In this document: positions 20,648-34,561 of the stretch, in pieces | Numbering within the stretch: the first letter of the stretch is position 1 | Layout: each line of letters starts with the position of its first letter | From: an uncultured Roseovarius sp. | Lineage (GTDB): Bacteria > Pseudomonadota > Alphaproteobacteria > Rhodobacterales > Rhodobacteraceae | DNA: 64,000 nucleotides | Direction: 5' to 3' | Assembly: GCA_947503145.1 (NCBI GenBank) | Contig: CANNCP010000002.1 | Location: 248,001 to 312,000, forward strand | The notes under the pieces: model-generated | Databases searched by the model: none | What the model was told of the DNA's origin: nothing | The model's input: the letters and a program-made list of their open reading frames with translations, nothing else | Translations under genes and position numbers: made by a program

Positions 20648-21664
20648 ATGCCACTCACACCAGAACCGAAACTTATCTCGGGCAATGCCAATATGCCGTT
20701 GGCCACCGCCATCGCAAGGCGCATGTCGATGCACCGGGGCGTCAATGTTAGCCTGGTCGACGCGCGGGTAGAACGCTTCAATGACGGCGAGATTTTCGTC
20801 GAAGTGTTCGAGAACGTGCGCGGCGAGGACATGTTCATCATCCAGCCGACCTCGAACCCGGCGAACGACAACCTGATGGAGCTGCTGATCATGGCGGACG
20901 CGCTGCGCCGCTCGTCGGCCATGCGTATCACCGCAGTGATCCCGTATTTCGGCTATGCAAGACAGGATCGCCGATCCAAGGCACGCACACCGATTTCGGC
21001 CAAGCTGGTGGCCAACATGCTGGTCGAGGCGGGGATCGAGCGGGTGCTGACGATGGATTTGCACGCCGCGCAAATTCAGGGATTCTTCGACATCCCGGTG
21101 GATAACCTTTATGCGTCGCCGGTCTTTGCCCTCGACATCATGAAACAGTTCAAGGGCAGCCTGGATGAGGTGATGATTGTCTCGCCCGACGTAGGCGGCG
21201 TGGCCCGTGCCCGCGAATTGGCCAAGCGGATCAACGCACCTCTCAGCATCGTGGACAAGCGGCGCGAAAAGGCCGGCGAAGTGGCTGAAATGACCGTGAT
21301 CGGAGATGTATCGGGCCGGAAATGCATCATCGTCGATGATATGTGCGACACGGCGGGCACGCTCTGCAAGGCCGCCGAGGTGCTGTTGGAGAACGGCGCA
21401 TCAGAGGTGCATGCCTATACCACCCACGGTGTGATGTCCGGTCCCGCAGTGGAACGCATAACCAACTCAACTCTGAAGAGCATGGTGATCACCGATACCA
21501 TCGCCCCCACAGAGGCTGTACGGGCCACGCCCAACATCCGCATCATCCCGACCGCACCTGTATTCGCGCAGGCGATCCTGAACATCTGGAACGGCACATC
21601 GGTATCGTCACTCTTTGAGACCCCGACGCTGGAACCGGTCTATGAGGGACAGTTCGGGAATTGA
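20648..21664 (+). CDS. prs: Ribose-phosphate pyrophosphokinase
   Basis: The 338-residue protein matches Prs, with '[19 protein letters not shown]', '[20 protein letters not shown]', '[20 protein letters not shown]' and the PRPP loop '[14 protein letters not shown]'. It makes PRPP from ribose-5-phosphate and ATP for nucleotide, His, Trp and NAD synthesis. The ATG at 20648 gives the usual N-terminus and has GGGGAA upstream; a longer reading overlaps the divergent isomerase gene. Confidence 0.97.
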   Translation: MPLTPEPKLISGNANMPLATAIARRMSMHRGVNVSLVDARVERFNDGEIFVEVFENVRGEDMFIIQPTSNPANDNLMELLIMADALRRSSAMRITAVIPYFGYARQDRRSKARTPISAKLVANMLVEAGIERVLTMDLHAAQIQGFFDIPVDNLYASPVFALDIMKQFKGSLDEVMIVSPDVGGVARARELAKRINAPLSIVDKRREKAGEVAEMTVIGDVSGRKCIIVDDMCDTAGTLCKAAEVLLENGASEVHAYTTHGVMSGPAVERITNSTLKSMVITDTIAPTEAVRATPNIRIIPTAPVFAQAILNIWNGTSVSSLFETPTLEPVYEGQFGN

Positions 21665-21677
21665 TCCGTGCCGACGG

Positions 21678-21702
21678 CGTAGGGTGGGGTTTCTGCCCAA
21701 CG
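21678..21702. repeat. Dispersed palindromic repeat (CGTAGGGTGGG type), copy 2
   Basis: CGTAGGGTGGGGTTTCTGCCCAACG lies between the convergent prs and lectin genes. It shares the CGTAGGGTGGG head with the copy at 10771 but differs in its loop and tail. It can form a hairpin and may act as a terminator for both genes. Confidence 0.55.
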
Positions 21703-21710
21703 CGCCGGTG

Positions 21711-22061
21711 TCAGTAAAGCTCCCAATCGTCTTCATGATACAGCTCGCCGATCGCCATCCAGCGCACCCGCGCCCGCGCCACGTGGGTGTCGGCCCAGGT
21801 GCGAAAGATCACCTCGAAGCCCTCTTCGGCAATATTCTCTGCTGACACTTCGATCCGTGCATTTGTGCTGCTGTCGATGTCCCACATCGACAGGGCGCAT
21901 TGCACGACAGGCGGGGTACGGAAGCGTTCGGTGAAACGGATGGTGTGCAGGCGCGTGCGATCCCCCTTGCCGGTCCACATGTCACCGCCGCTCTCATAGT
22001 CGGAAAACAGGACGATTTCGCCCTGATCGATACCAATCAACTTGCTGTCAAAACGTTTCAT
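21711..22061 (-). CDS. H-type lectin domain protein
   Basis: The 116-residue protein is almost entirely one H_lectin domain (about 30-106): 'MWTGKGDRTRL', 'FRTPPVVQCALSMWDIDSST', then 'GFEVIFRTWADTHVARARV' and 'WMAIG'. In animals (Helix agglutinin, discoidin) such domains trimerise and bind GalNAc-type sugars. There is no signal peptide, so it is probably cytoplasmic or leaves by another route. The ATG at 22061 begins at the family N-terminus. Its role in bacteria is not known. Confidence 0.85.
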   Translation of the reverse strand: MKRFDSKLIGIDQGEIVLFSDYESGGDMWTGKGDRTRLHTIRFTERFRTPPVVQCALSMWDIDSSTNARIEVSAENIAEEGFEVIFRTWADTHVARARVRWMAIGELYHEDDWELY

Positions 22062-22280
22062 TCTATCTTCACCGCTTCCCTCGGCACCGCAATACCCGCC
22101 CAATTCGGCGAAAATGAGGTGAAATAAAATGTCGAATAATGCAACCCTGACCGCCTCCCGTAGCCTCTAGCGGCTTCGTGAACCAGAGACAGCGAGCGAG
22201 GCCCACATCTCATTAACATTGCGGGCATCCTGCATCAGATATGTATTTCTGATCAAAGACATGACATCTTAAAATCATCC

Positions 22281-22316
22281 CTCAAAAGAAAAGAGCCTGC
22301 AAACATGCAGGCTCTT
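22281..22316 (-). terminator. Rho-independent terminator of the atp operon
   Basis: On the minus strand AAGAGCCTGC-ATGTTT-GCAGGCTCTT is a perfect 10-bp stem followed by TTCTTTTGAGG. It starts 26 bases after the atpC stop. Confidence 0.88.
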
Positions 22317-22341
22317 TGCGTTACTTGAGTCACTTTGGCAA

Positions 22342-22776
22342 TCAGGCCGAAAAACTCGCCGACAGACCGATCTCGTCACCCAGCGCGACCATATCAGCCA
22401 GCAGTTTGACCGCATCGTCTACCGGGCCGGGTTCATTCACAAATGTTTCTTCGGCCTTCTTGATCGCCGCGTTCGCGGTTTTGATCATGGTATCGTAGTC
22501 TTCCTGCGTGATGTCGGCCCGGGGCACTGCGCGCTCGGCCAGAATCGACACGCCAGTGGCGTTGATCTCGGCAAAGCCGCCGGTCACGATGTATTCACCC
22601 GCACCGTCACCACCGATGACGCGCACGATACCGGGACGGAGCGTGGTGATCAGCGGGGCATGATCGGCCATCGCGGTCATGTCGCCCTCGACACCGGGAA
22701 TCTGCACCTCGGTTGCCTCGACAGACGCCAGCAGACGTTCAGGCGACACCAGGTCGAATTTCACTTTCTCAGCCAT
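22342..22776 (-). CDS. atpC: ATP synthase F1 subunit epsilon
   Basis: The 144-residue protein has the epsilon beta-sandwich N-terminus ('[20 protein letters not shown]', '[19 protein letters not shown]'). The C-terminal helical part lacks the classic long inhibitory hairpin sequence. It is part of the rotor stalk. It is last in atpHAGDC, 66 bases after atpD. Confidence 0.96.
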   Translation of the reverse strand: MAEKVKFDLVSPERLLASVEATEVQIPGVEGDMTAMADHAPLITTLRPGIVRVIGGDGAGEYIVTGGFAEINATGVSILAERAVPRADITQEDYDTMIKTANAAIKKAEETFVNEPGPVDDAVKLLADMVALGDEIGLSASFSA

Positions 22777-22842
22777 CTCGTAGCCTCCTTATCCTGGCAT
22801 TTGCCGGACCGCGACGCGCGCAGTCCGGCTCCTTGGCGCAGC

Positions 22843-25160
<2,318 letters not shown>

Positions 25161-25179
25161 GTGCCTCTAGTCCTTTCCC

Positions 25180-26718
25180 TCAAGCGAAATCAGCGGCGTA
25201 TTCGTCCAGCGCTGCTTTGATCTTGTCCTCGGCGTCGCCTTTGATTTTCGGGTCTTCCTTGGTGATCATGTCAAGCAGTTCAGAATGCTTGCCACGCAGG
25301 TGCTTGAGCAGACCCGCCTCGAAACGGTTGACCTCGCTGACCTTGATCTTGTCCAGGTAACCCTTGGTGCCTGCGTAGATCACACAGACGATCTCGGCGT
25401 TGGTCAGTGGCGAATACTGCGGTTGCTTCATCAGTTCGGTCAGACGCTCACCACGGTTCAGCAACTGCTGGGTTGCGGCATCCAGATCGGAACCGAACTG
25501 GGCAAAAGCAGCCATCTCGCGATACTGCGCCAGTTCCAGCTTGACCGGTCCCGCGACGGATTTCATCGCGCTGGTCTGAGCGGATGAACCAACACGAGAC
25601 ACCGAAAGGCCGGTGTTCACGGCGGGGCGGATGCCCTGATAGAACAGCTCGGTCTCAAGGAAGATCTGACCGTCGGTGATCGAAATCACGTTTGTCGGAA
25701 TAAACGCCGAAACGTCGCCACCCTGAGTTTCGATGATCGGCAGGGCCGTCAGAGAGCCGGACCCGTTATCCTCGTTCAGCTTCGCGGACCGCTCCAGCAA
25801 ACGAGAGTGCAGGTAGAAGACGTCGCCGGGATAGGCTTCGCGCCCGGGCGGACGACGCAGAAGAAGCGACATCTGGCGATAGGCCACGGCCTGCTTGGAA
25901 AGGTCATCATAGACGATCAACGCGTGACGACCATTGTCGCGGAAATGCTCGGCCATCGCGGTCGCCGAATAGGGTGCGAGGAACTGCATCGGAGCGGGGT
26001 CGGACGCGGTCGCGGCGACGATGATGGAATACTCCATCGCACCGTTCTCTTCGAGCTTCTTCACCAGCTGGGCCACAGTCGACCGCTTCTGGCCAATGGC
26101 AACATAGACGCAGTAGAGCTTCTTGCTCTCGTCGTCGCCGGCGGCGACGTTGATGGCTTTCTGGTTCAGCATCGTGTCGAGCGCCACGGCGGTCTTGCCG
26201 GTCTGACGGTCACCAATGATCAGTTCACGCTGGCCACGGCCGATCGGGATCATCGAGTCGATCGCCTTCATGCCAGTCGCCATCGGCTCGTGCACGGATT
26301 TACGCGGGATGATGCCCGGCGCCTTGCTATCGGCCACGCCGCGCTCGGTGGATTCAATCGGACCCTTGCCGTCAATAGGGTTACCCAGACCGTCGACAAC
26401 ACGACCCAGCAGACCATCACCGATTGGCACGTCCACGATGGACTTGGTGCGCTTGACGGTGTCGCCTTCCTTGATGTCGCGGTCGGACCCGAAGATCACG
26501 ATACCGACGTTGTCGGCCTCAAGGTTCAGGGCCATGCCCATGATCGAGCCCGGAAATTCGACCAGTTCACCGGCCTGCACATTGTCCAGACCGTGCACAC
26601 GGGCGATACCGTCGCCAACGGACAGGACCATACCGACCTCGGAAACTTCGGCTTCCTGGCCGAAACTCTTGATCTGGTCCTTCAGAATTGCAGAAATCTC
26701 TGCCGCTTGGATACCCAT
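25180..26718 (-). CDS. atpA: ATP synthase F1 subunit alpha
   Basis: The 512-residue protein has the P-loop '[13 protein letters not shown]' near residue 170, the start '[19 protein letters not shown]' and the signature '[17 protein letters not shown]'. It provides the non-catalytic nucleotide sites of F1. It follows atpH directly. Confidence 0.99.
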   Translation of the reverse strand: MGIQAAEISAILKDQIKSFGQEAEVSEVGMVLSVGDGIARVHGLDNVQAGELVEFPGSIMGMALNLEADNVGIVIFGSDRDIKEGDTVKRTKSIVDVPIGDGLLGRVVDGLGNPIDGKGPIESTERGVADSKAPGIIPRKSVHEPMATGMKAIDSMIPIGRGQRELIIGDRQTGKTAVALDTMLNQKAINVAAGDDESKKLYCVYVAIGQKRSTVAQLVKKLEENGAMEYSIIVAATASDPAPMQFLAPYSATAMAEHFRDNGRHALIVYDDLSKQAVAYRQMSLLLRRPPGREAYPGDVFYLHSRLLERSAKLNEDNGSGSLTALPIIETQGGDVSAFIPTNVISITDGQIFLETELFYQGIRPAVNTGLSVSRVGSSAQTSAMKSVAGPVKLELAQYREMAAFAQFGSDLDAATQQLLNRGERLTELMKQPQYSPLTNAEIVCVIYAGTKGYLDKIKVSEVNRFEAGLLKHLRGKHSELLDMITKEDPKIKGDAEDKIKAALDEYAADFA

Positions 26719-27279
26719 TTATCCGACCTCTTTCATTGAACTCTGGAGGGAAGAGAGCTTGGAGCGGATCGATGTGTCGATCATCTTCGAGCCCACCTTT
26801 ACGATAAGACCGCCAATGAGGCTTTCATCGACGGTCGCATTAATCTTGACGTCCTTGCCCACACGCGCCTTCAGCGTCTTGGCCAGTTTGTCGTTTTGGG
26901 TCTTGGTCAGCGCCTTGGCGCTGGTGACGTCGGCGGAAACCTCGCCTTTTTCTTCCGCAATCAGCGCACGCAATTGCGCGATCAGATGCGGCAGCACAAA
27001 CAGGCGGCGCTTTGCGGCCATCACACCCAGACCCTGCGCCAGCTCAGTGGGCAGACCCATCTTGTCCGCGACAGCCGTGATGGCCTTGCCTTGATCGGCG
27101 CGGCTGATCACCGGGCTGGAAATCACTTCGCGCAGATCGGCGCTCGCATCCAGTGCGGCGGCCAGGCCATCGACGCCGACCTCAAGATCGTTGAGTTTCT
27201 TGTTCTCCAGAGAGAGTTCGAAGATCGCCGTCGCATAGCGATCGGCAATACCGGAGGAAATCGAAGCTGGTTCGGACAC
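26719..27279 (-). CDS. atpH: ATP synthase F1 subunit delta
   Basis: The 186-residue protein has 'GIADRYATAIFELSLENKKL' at the N-terminus and the C-terminal signature 'VDESLIGGLIVKVGSKMIDTS'. It links F1 to the peripheral stalk. I place the start at a GTG (27279) preceded by GGAAGG; a second GTG two codons upstream lacks SD spacing. It is the first gene of the F1 operon. The Fo genes are elsewhere, as usual in alphaproteobacteria. Confidence 0.95.
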   Translation of the reverse strand: MSEPASISSGIADRYATAIFELSLENKKLNDLEVGVDGLAAALDASADLREVISSPVISRADQGKAITAVADKMGLPTELAQGLGVMAAKRRLFVLPHLIAQLRALIAEEKGEVSADVTSAKALTKTQNDKLAKTLKARVGKDVKINATVDESLIGGLIVKVGSKMIDTSIRSKLSSLQSSMKEVG

Positions 27280-27800
27280 GTCCACCCTTCCGACGGTTAG
27301 GCCCCGGTTGCCGACGCAAGGTTTGCGTCTCCGGCGGCGTTTGTGAGCACCAGAGCACTCTTATCACTGTAATCCGGCGTGGGTCTAGCAGAGCCTTCAT
27401 TGGCGGGCAAGTTGCTATGCCACGCAGTCGATGCTGTGATAGTGAATTAATTTCAACACCTTACCCAGGATGCGACCGTTTGCGCCAGATTTTCGGACAC
27501 GAAAACTCGTGATTTTCCCGACATTTCGCGATTCCCCCGTCCCATAAAGCGGTTCATAGGCAAAATATGTTATCGCTATCAGCCGTGAAGTCCGCATCGC
27601 CAACGGCCCGAGGCCTATCAGCCGTGCCCTTTTCGTACCCAAAATCCGGCATCCGTGGTGTTTGCTAAAGGTTGCGGCACCTTACTTGTTACATGGTTCG
27701 CGCAGACCGCAGCTTGCGTTTCTGAGGCGGCGAAGCCGGTGCCCAGATTCGACGCCAGGGAATCGGCTTGCGGGTCAGGCTCGGACCGCAGCCGCAGGCG
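27280..27800. other. Non-coding region upstream of atpH
   Basis: I see no supportable gene in these 521 bases. They include a 7-bp hairpin GACGCAA/TTGCGTC (27314-27330) in the atp leader and a weak candidate promoter. The stretch 27410-27660 is noticeably richer in A+T than the genes around it. A 12-bp inverted repeat, GGCGAAGCCGGT (27729) with ACCGGCTTCGCC (27805), reaches into the end of the methyltransferase gene. Confidence 0.5.
27382..27410 (-). promoter_or_regulatory. Candidate atp operon promoter
   Basis: On the minus strand there is TTGCCC, a 17-base spacer and TAGACC, about 100 bases before the atpH start. The boxes are weak matches, so this is a guess from position. Confidence 0.3.
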
Positions 27801-28538
27801 CTAAACCGGCTTCGCCTCCGGTGCGGGCTTCAGCACTTCGAGCGGCTTGCGTACCTTCACCTTCAGTCGGCCGGTGGGTGCCTGCACGCGCTTGGTGGCC
27901 TCCACCATCAGCACCCCGCCGGCCGCAATAATTGACAGCGATCCGCCCATCTTCTCCCACATCCCGGCGGTCTTGCGCCAGAATCGGCGCGCACTGGGCG
28001 GCTGGTAGAGTGTCGTGACGTGCCGCTCAGGCAGGAAACTATGAGCCTTCAGTTGCGTCTCAAGCTGGCTTTGCGAATAGGGCTGCCCGGAGCCGAATGG
28101 CGTCCGGTCGCTGCGCGACCAGAGGCCTGCGCGGTTGGGCACCACGAACATTGCCGATCCGCCCGGCCCCAGCACGCGCCAGCATTCCTGCAGCAGCTCC
28201 GAGGGCCGGTCGCTGGCCTCCAGCCCATGAACGACCAGCAGCTTGTCCACATGTCCGGTCTCCAGCGGCCAGAGCGTTTCATCGCACAGCACGCTGACAT
28301 TCGGCATGCCTTGCGGCCAGCTTATCACGCCCTGCGGACCGGGCATCAGGGCGATCACCCGCCGGGCATCCGCCAGATAGGGCCGCAGGAACGGCACCGC
28401 AAAACCGAACCCCACCACCGTCTGCCCCTTGGCCTCGGGCCAGAAATCCACGAGTTGCTCGCGCACGGTTCTCTGCGCCGCGCGGCCCAGCGCGCTGCGA
28501 TAATAGAAATTCCGAAGTTCCTGCACGTCGAGATGCAT
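27801..28538 (-). CDS. Class I SAM-dependent methyltransferase
   Basis: The 245-residue protein has a Methyltransf_11-like core. Motif I is '[15 protein letters not shown]' (about 41-55), degenerate relative to GxGxG. '[14 protein letters not shown]' is the motif IV region and '[20 protein letters not shown]' is motif V/VI. The C-terminus (about 215-245) is a Lys/Pro-rich tail. It is divergent from gloB with an 81-base gap. The substrate is unknown. Confidence 0.85.
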   Translation of the reverse strand: MHLDVQELRNFYYRSALGRAAQRTVREQLVDFWPEAKGQTVVGFGFAVPFLRPYLADARRVIALMPGPQGVISWPQGMPNVSVLCDETLWPLETGHVDKLLVVHGLEASDRPSELLQECWRVLGPGGSAMFVVPNRAGLWSRSDRTPFGSGQPYSQSQLETQLKAHSFLPERHVTTLYQPPSARRFWRKTAGMWEKMGGSLSIIAAGGVLMVEATKRVQAPTGRLKVKVRKPLEVLKPAPEAKPV

Positions 28539-28619
28539 TGCAGTGTGGCCCTTGTTCCGTCAGTCTGATCCTACCGCGAACGCAAACGCGGTAACAGACC
28601 CTAGACTTGGAAAGCCCTG

Positions 28620-29387
28620 ATGCCACTTGAAATCCTGACCATCCCCTGCCTCGACGACAATTACGCCTTTATCGCCCATGACGCAGGCAGCGGCGAAACA
28701 ATGGTGGTTGACGTCCCCGAGGCCGGCCCGATCAGGACGGCGCTCGCGGGCAAGGGCTGGACCCTGAGCCATGTGTTGCTGACCCATCATCATGCCGATC
28801 ACATTCAGGGGCTGCCGGGCCTGTTGGCCGATTGTCCCGCGACGGTGATCGGCGCGGCCGCGGACACGCACCGCCTGCCGCCGCTAGATCTGGCCGTATC
28901 GGAGGGCGACACATTTACTTTTGGCGGGCAGACCTGTCATGTGCTGGATGTATCAGGCCATACCGTGGGGCATATCGCCGTGCATATCCCCGGTGCCGAT
29001 GCGGTCTTTACTGCCGACAGCCTCATGGCCCTGGGGTGTGGCCGCGTCTTTGAGGGCACATTTCAGCAGATGTGGTCCAGCCTTGCAAAACTGGCCGCGC
29101 TACCGCCCGAGACTGTCGTCTATTCCGGCCACGAATACACGCTTGCCAACGCAAAATTCGCGCTGAGTATTGATCCGGAAAATCCCGCGCTTATATCCCG
29201 TTCAGAAACTGTCGAAACTGCGCGCAAGAACGGTCAGGCGACAGTTCCGTCCACCTTGGCCGAAGAACTGGCCACCAACCCCTTTTTGCGCCCCTCCGAC
29301 CCTGCCATCCGGGCCGGCCTGAACATGAGAGACGCCACGGACGCAGAGGTATTTGCCGAAATCCGCGCCTGCAAGGATCGGTTTTGA
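28620..29387 (+). CDS. gloB: Hydroxyacylglutathione hydrolase (glyoxalase II)
   Basis: The 255-residue metallo-beta-lactamase-fold protein has 'LLTHHHADHIQGLPGL' (binuclear metal site THxHxDH), 'VSGHTVGHIAVH', 'FTADSLMALGCGR' and 'YSGHEYTLANAKFA'. It hydrolyses S-lactoylglutathione to lactate and glutathione, the second step of methylglyoxal detoxification. The C-terminal 'NPFLRPSDPAIR' is the glutathione-binding tail of true GloB. Confidence 0.96.
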   Translation: MPLEILTIPCLDDNYAFIAHDAGSGETMVVDVPEAGPIRTALAGKGWTLSHVLLTHHHADHIQGLPGLLADCPATVIGAAADTHRLPPLDLAVSEGDTFTFGGQTCHVLDVSGHTVGHIAVHIPGADAVFTADSLMALGCGRVFEGTFQQMWSSLAKLAALPPETVVYSGHEYTLANAKFALSIDPENPALISRSETVETARKNGQATVPSTLAEELATNPFLRPSDPAIRAGLNMRDATDAEVFAEIRACKDRF

Positions 29388-29486
29388 AACCTGAGCCAAT
29401 TTCAGCACGGCAGAAAAGTAATCCGCAAATAGTGATCGGGATCGGAAAAAAACCTTGAAGCCGGCACTGTATCGACCAACCTTTAA

Positions 29487-29495
29487 TGTTATAAT
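29487..29495 (+). promoter_or_regulatory. Extended -10 promoter element upstream of clpA
   Basis: TG-T-TATAAT is a perfect extended -10 box, 52-60 bases before the clpA ATG. No good -35 box lies 17 bases upstream, which is tolerated with an extended -10. Confidence 0.55.
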
Positions 29496-29546
29496 GCTAG
29501 GGTCACAGGCGTAGCGCCAGGCCGAAAACCAGAAGGAGCACCTGAC

Positions 29547-31871
<2,325 letters not shown>

Positions 31872-31961
31872 TGCGCGGCGCTGCCTGGGCGGCGTCGGGG
31901 ACAAGGTGGCGCGCGGCGATCGGCTTGGCCAGATCGGCCTGTCTGGCCGCACGCAGTTTCC

Positions 31962-31987
31962 GCACCTGCATCTAGCGCCTGCATCTA
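31962..31987 (+). repeat. 13-bp tandem duplication causing a frameshift
   Basis: GCACCTGCATCTA is followed directly by GCGCCTGCATCTA (12 of 13 identical). Because 13 is not a multiple of 3, the duplication breaks the M23 reading frame exactly after the HLH active-site motif. Confidence 0.8.
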
Positions 31988-32093
31988 AGTATCCGCCGAG
32001 ACGATGATGCTGTCGACCCATATGATCCCGATGGCGCGATCACCTGCGGTGTGCCTTCTGCCGACACGCTCTGGATCGATCCACACACCGCCT

Positions 32094-32121
32094 CTGCCCG
32101 ACATAATGGTGTGTCGGGCAG
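32094..32121. repeat. 10-bp perfect inverted repeat
   Basis: CTGCCCGACA-TAATGGTG-TGTCGGGCAG lies near the end of the M23 remnant. It lacks a T-run. It may be the remains of that gene's terminator. Confidence 0.5.
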
Positions 32122-32163
32122 AGCCACCATCTTCGCATGAAGGCCAAGTAAATCATAAGACAA

Positions 32164-32205
32164 GCGTTTCGCCTTATCTGATATCTCGGGTTAAAGGCGA
32201 AACGC
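32164..32205. terminator. Bidirectional terminator-like hairpin
   Basis: GCGTTTCGCC and GGCGAAACGC are perfect 10-bp arms separated by 22 bases, followed on the plus strand by CCTATTTTT. It sits between the clpA/M23 side and the end of the convergent OmpA-domain gene. Confidence 0.6.
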
Positions 32206-32206
32206 C

Positions 32207-34558
32207 CTATTTTTCCGTAAATTTCAGCTCGATCCGCCGGTTTTGCGCCCGCGCCTTATCGGTGTCGGCGGTGTTCACCGGCTGATACTGGCCAAAGCCG
32301 TTCGCCGCCAGACGGTCCGGCGGCAGGCCGAGGGAATCAATCATGTAGCGCACCACCGACAGCGCCCGCGCCTGGCTCAATTCCCAGTTATCGGCAAAGT
32401 CGGCAGAGTTGCGGATGGGCACGTCATCGGTGTGCCCGTCAACGCGGATCACCCAATCGATACCGTCGGGGATATCATCGACCACGTTCCGCAAGATTTC
32501 GGCCACCTTGGCGATCTCGCCGCGCCCGGACTGCGACAGCGTCGCCTGCCCCGGCGCGAACAGCACCTCTGAGGAAAAGACGAAACGGTCGCCTTCGATC
32601 CGCACGCCTTCCTGGGTGCCCAGCACATCGCGCAGCCGCCCAAAGAATTCCGAACGGTATTTCTCCAGGTTCTCGCGTTCTGCCTCCAGGCGCTCTTTTT
32701 CAGCCTCCAGCAGCACGTTCTTCTCTTCCTCCGCCTCGCGGCGGCGGCGCTCTTCGGTGGCGACCCGCGCCAGTGCCGCGTTCAGATCGCGCCCCAGCGT
32801 CTGCATCTGCACAGCAGACGCCGCCTCGCGGACCTGCGCATCATCCAGCAACGCCTGCAATTCCGATAGCTGCATGCGCAGTGCCGCAACCTGCTGGTTG
32901 AGCAGCGCCTGCTCACGTAGCGCGGCCTCAGAGGCGCTCTTTTGCTGCGCCAGTTTCTCGCGTGCTTCGGCCAGCAGTGCGGCGCGTTCTTCGGCGGCGC
33001 TCAGCTGATCGGCGGCGTCAGCCTCGGCAGCCAGCTTGGCAGCGAGCGCCGCGGCCAGCTTCTCGCGCACCTCCTTGGCGGTCAGCGATTGCTCGGTCGT
33101 CGTGGCCATCAAGGTTGCGAGCCGGGTCTTGACCGATGTCAGTTCTTCCTCGGCTTTCGCCAGCGCGCTGCGCAACGTACCCAGTTCCGCGTCCTTGCCT
33201 TCGGCCTCCCTGAGCGCGGTGGCAAGCCGATCTTCCAGGCTTGCGACGGTCGCCGCCAGTTCGGCCTGCTGCTGGCGCGCGGCACCTTGCAGATCGGCCA
33301 TGCTGGCCTCGATCTCGCTCAGCCTCAGGCGCAGCCGGGCAGCCTCGTCGCCCTGCGCGCGTGCGTCAGCCAGGGCGGTATCAAGTCGCACCTGCAATGC
33401 CTGCTTTTCCGCGCCCAGCGCGGCACTGGTCGTCTCGGCCTGTGCCAGCGCGTCCGCCAACATGGTCTCCACATCGGCAAGGCGTGTGCGCAGCGCCGCG
33501 ATGGAGGCATCGCGCGCGGCGATCTCCTCGCGGGCGGTATCGAGTGCGGCTTGCAAATCGGCCTTCTCCGCCGACAGCGTCGCCACCGTGTCCGTGCGCG
33601 CCGTCTCCATCTCTGACAGCTTGCGCCGGGCTGTGTCCAATGCGACCTGTAAAGCGTCGATGCGCGATTGGCTGTCCTGCCCCGCCAGCAATGCTGCGGC
33701 CAGTTGATCGTTCAGATCCTCGCCCGCATCCTGCGCCGCAGCGAGCAGGGTCAGCGTTTCTTCGGCTTTGCGCCGCTGCTCTTCGAGCGCAAGCGTCATC
33801 GCAGTCAGTTCGGTCTGCGCGCCTTCCAGCTTCTTGCGCAGCGCCTCGGCAGCGGCCGCCTGCGTCAGGCGCGCCGCCTCTTCGGCGCTCAGATCAGCCT
33901 GTAGATCCTCGATTTGCGTACTCAGCGCAATCTGCGCGTCCGCCGCTTCGGCATTTTCGCGCCGCAGATCGGCGATCATTGCCTCCAGTGCGTCGGCCTG
34001 CGCGGCCGCGAGGCGTGCCGCCTCCGCTTGTTCGTCGTTCTCCTCGCGCAACCTTGAAAGCGCCAGTTGCAGCGCCTCCTGCTCGGTCAGCAATTCCGCG
34101 CGTTCCCCTTCAAGTGCTGCGATCTGCTCGCGGTCGCCACGCTGTTGGGACAGTAGCCCCGCAACCTGTTCCTCAAAACTCGCGATACGCGCCTCTGCCG
34201 CGCTCAGGACTGTGGCCTGACTGTCGCGCTCTGCCCGCAGCGACGCAATCAGCGCAGACTGCTCCTCCTGCCGTTTGCGCGCATCGCTGAGTGTGGTGGT
34301 CAGCGCGCCCACTCGCTGGGTCAGGGTCGCGTTCTTGTCCTGCTCCAGACCCAGTGCGCGCGCCAGCGCCGCCACCTCTGCCGACAACACTTCAAGCTCG
34401 GTCTCCTGCCCGCTGATCGTCTCGCGCAGTACGGACTGTACCGCCATGAAGATGGTCAGCACGAACATCAGCACCAGTAACAAGCCGGTCATCGCATCGA
34501 CGAAACCCGGCCAGATCGAGGCCTGAAACCGCTGCCCGGAGCGCCGTGAAAGGGCCAT
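32207..34558 (-). CDS. MotB/OmpA-type protein with very long coiled coil
   Basis: The 783-residue protein has a single N-terminal membrane helix (about 22-42). It is preceded by 'WPGFVDAMTG', whose Asp21 is at the position of the proton-carrying Asp of MotB/ExbD. A nearly continuous Ala/Glu/Arg/Gln-rich coiled coil runs from about 45 to 640. A C-terminal OmpA/MotB peptidoglycan-binding domain (about 655-783) contains 'IRVDGHTDDVPI', 'NWELSQARALSVVRYM' and 'GFGQYQPV'. It starts 3 bases after the MotA-like gene, so the pair forms an inner-membrane ion-driven unit reaching the cell wall. Normal MotB or ZorB proteins are only about 250-300 residues. Function unknown. Confidence 0.85.
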   Translation of the reverse strand: MALSRRSGQRFQASIWPGFVDAMTGLLLVLMFVLTIFMAVQSVLRETISGQETELEVLSAEVAALARALGLEQDKNATLTQRVGALTTTLSDARKRQEEQSALIASLRAERDSQATVLSAAEARIASFEEQVAGLLSQQRGDREQIAALEGERAELLTEQEALQLALSRLREENDEQAEAARLAAAQADALEAMIADLRRENAEAADAQIALSTQIEDLQADLSAEEAARLTQAAAAEALRKKLEGAQTELTAMTLALEEQRRKAEETLTLLAAAQDAGEDLNDQLAAALLAGQDSQSRIDALQVALDTARRKLSEMETARTDTVATLSAEKADLQAALDTAREEIAARDASIAALRTRLADVETMLADALAQAETTSAALGAEKQALQVRLDTALADARAQGDEAARLRLRLSEIEASMADLQGAARQQQAELAATVASLEDRLATALREAEGKDAELGTLRSALAKAEEELTSVKTRLATLMATTTEQSLTAKEVREKLAAALAAKLAAEADAADQLSAAEERAALLAEAREKLAQQKSASEAALREQALLNQQVAALRMQLSELQALLDDAQVREAASAVQMQTLGRDLNAALARVATEERRRREAEEEKNVLLEAEKERLEAERENLEKYRSEFFGRLRDVLGTQEGVRIEGDRFVFSSEVLFAPGQATLSQSGRGEIAKVAEILRNVVDDIPDGIDWVIRVDGHTDDVPIRNSADFADNWELSQARALSVVRYMIDSLGLPPDRLAANGFGQYQPVNTADTDKARAQNRRIELKFTEK

Positions 34559-34561
34559 GAC

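Larger units (their letters stand above)
31885..32140 (+). pseudogene. Remnant of an M23-family metallopeptidase, truncated and frameshifted
   Basis: Reading from 31885, the plus strand encodes 'GDKVARGDRLGQIGLSGRTQ' then 'FPHLHL', the classic end of an M23/LysM-type peptidase active site (HxH). The frame is then lost. It resumes one frame over at 31988 with 'SIRRDDDAVDPYDPDGAITC' and 'ADTLWIDP', the expected C-terminus. Removing one copy of a 13-bp tandem duplication restores a continuous reading. The N-terminal part is missing, and the fragment begins right after the clpA stop. In relatives I would expect an intact M23 gene beside clpA; that is from memory. Confidence 0.7.

Noticed and set aside
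27415..27642. A 75-codon minus-strand reading frame in the atp upstream region
   Set aside because: It starts with TTG, has no ribosome site and no recognisable motif, and lies where an upstream regulatory region is expected.
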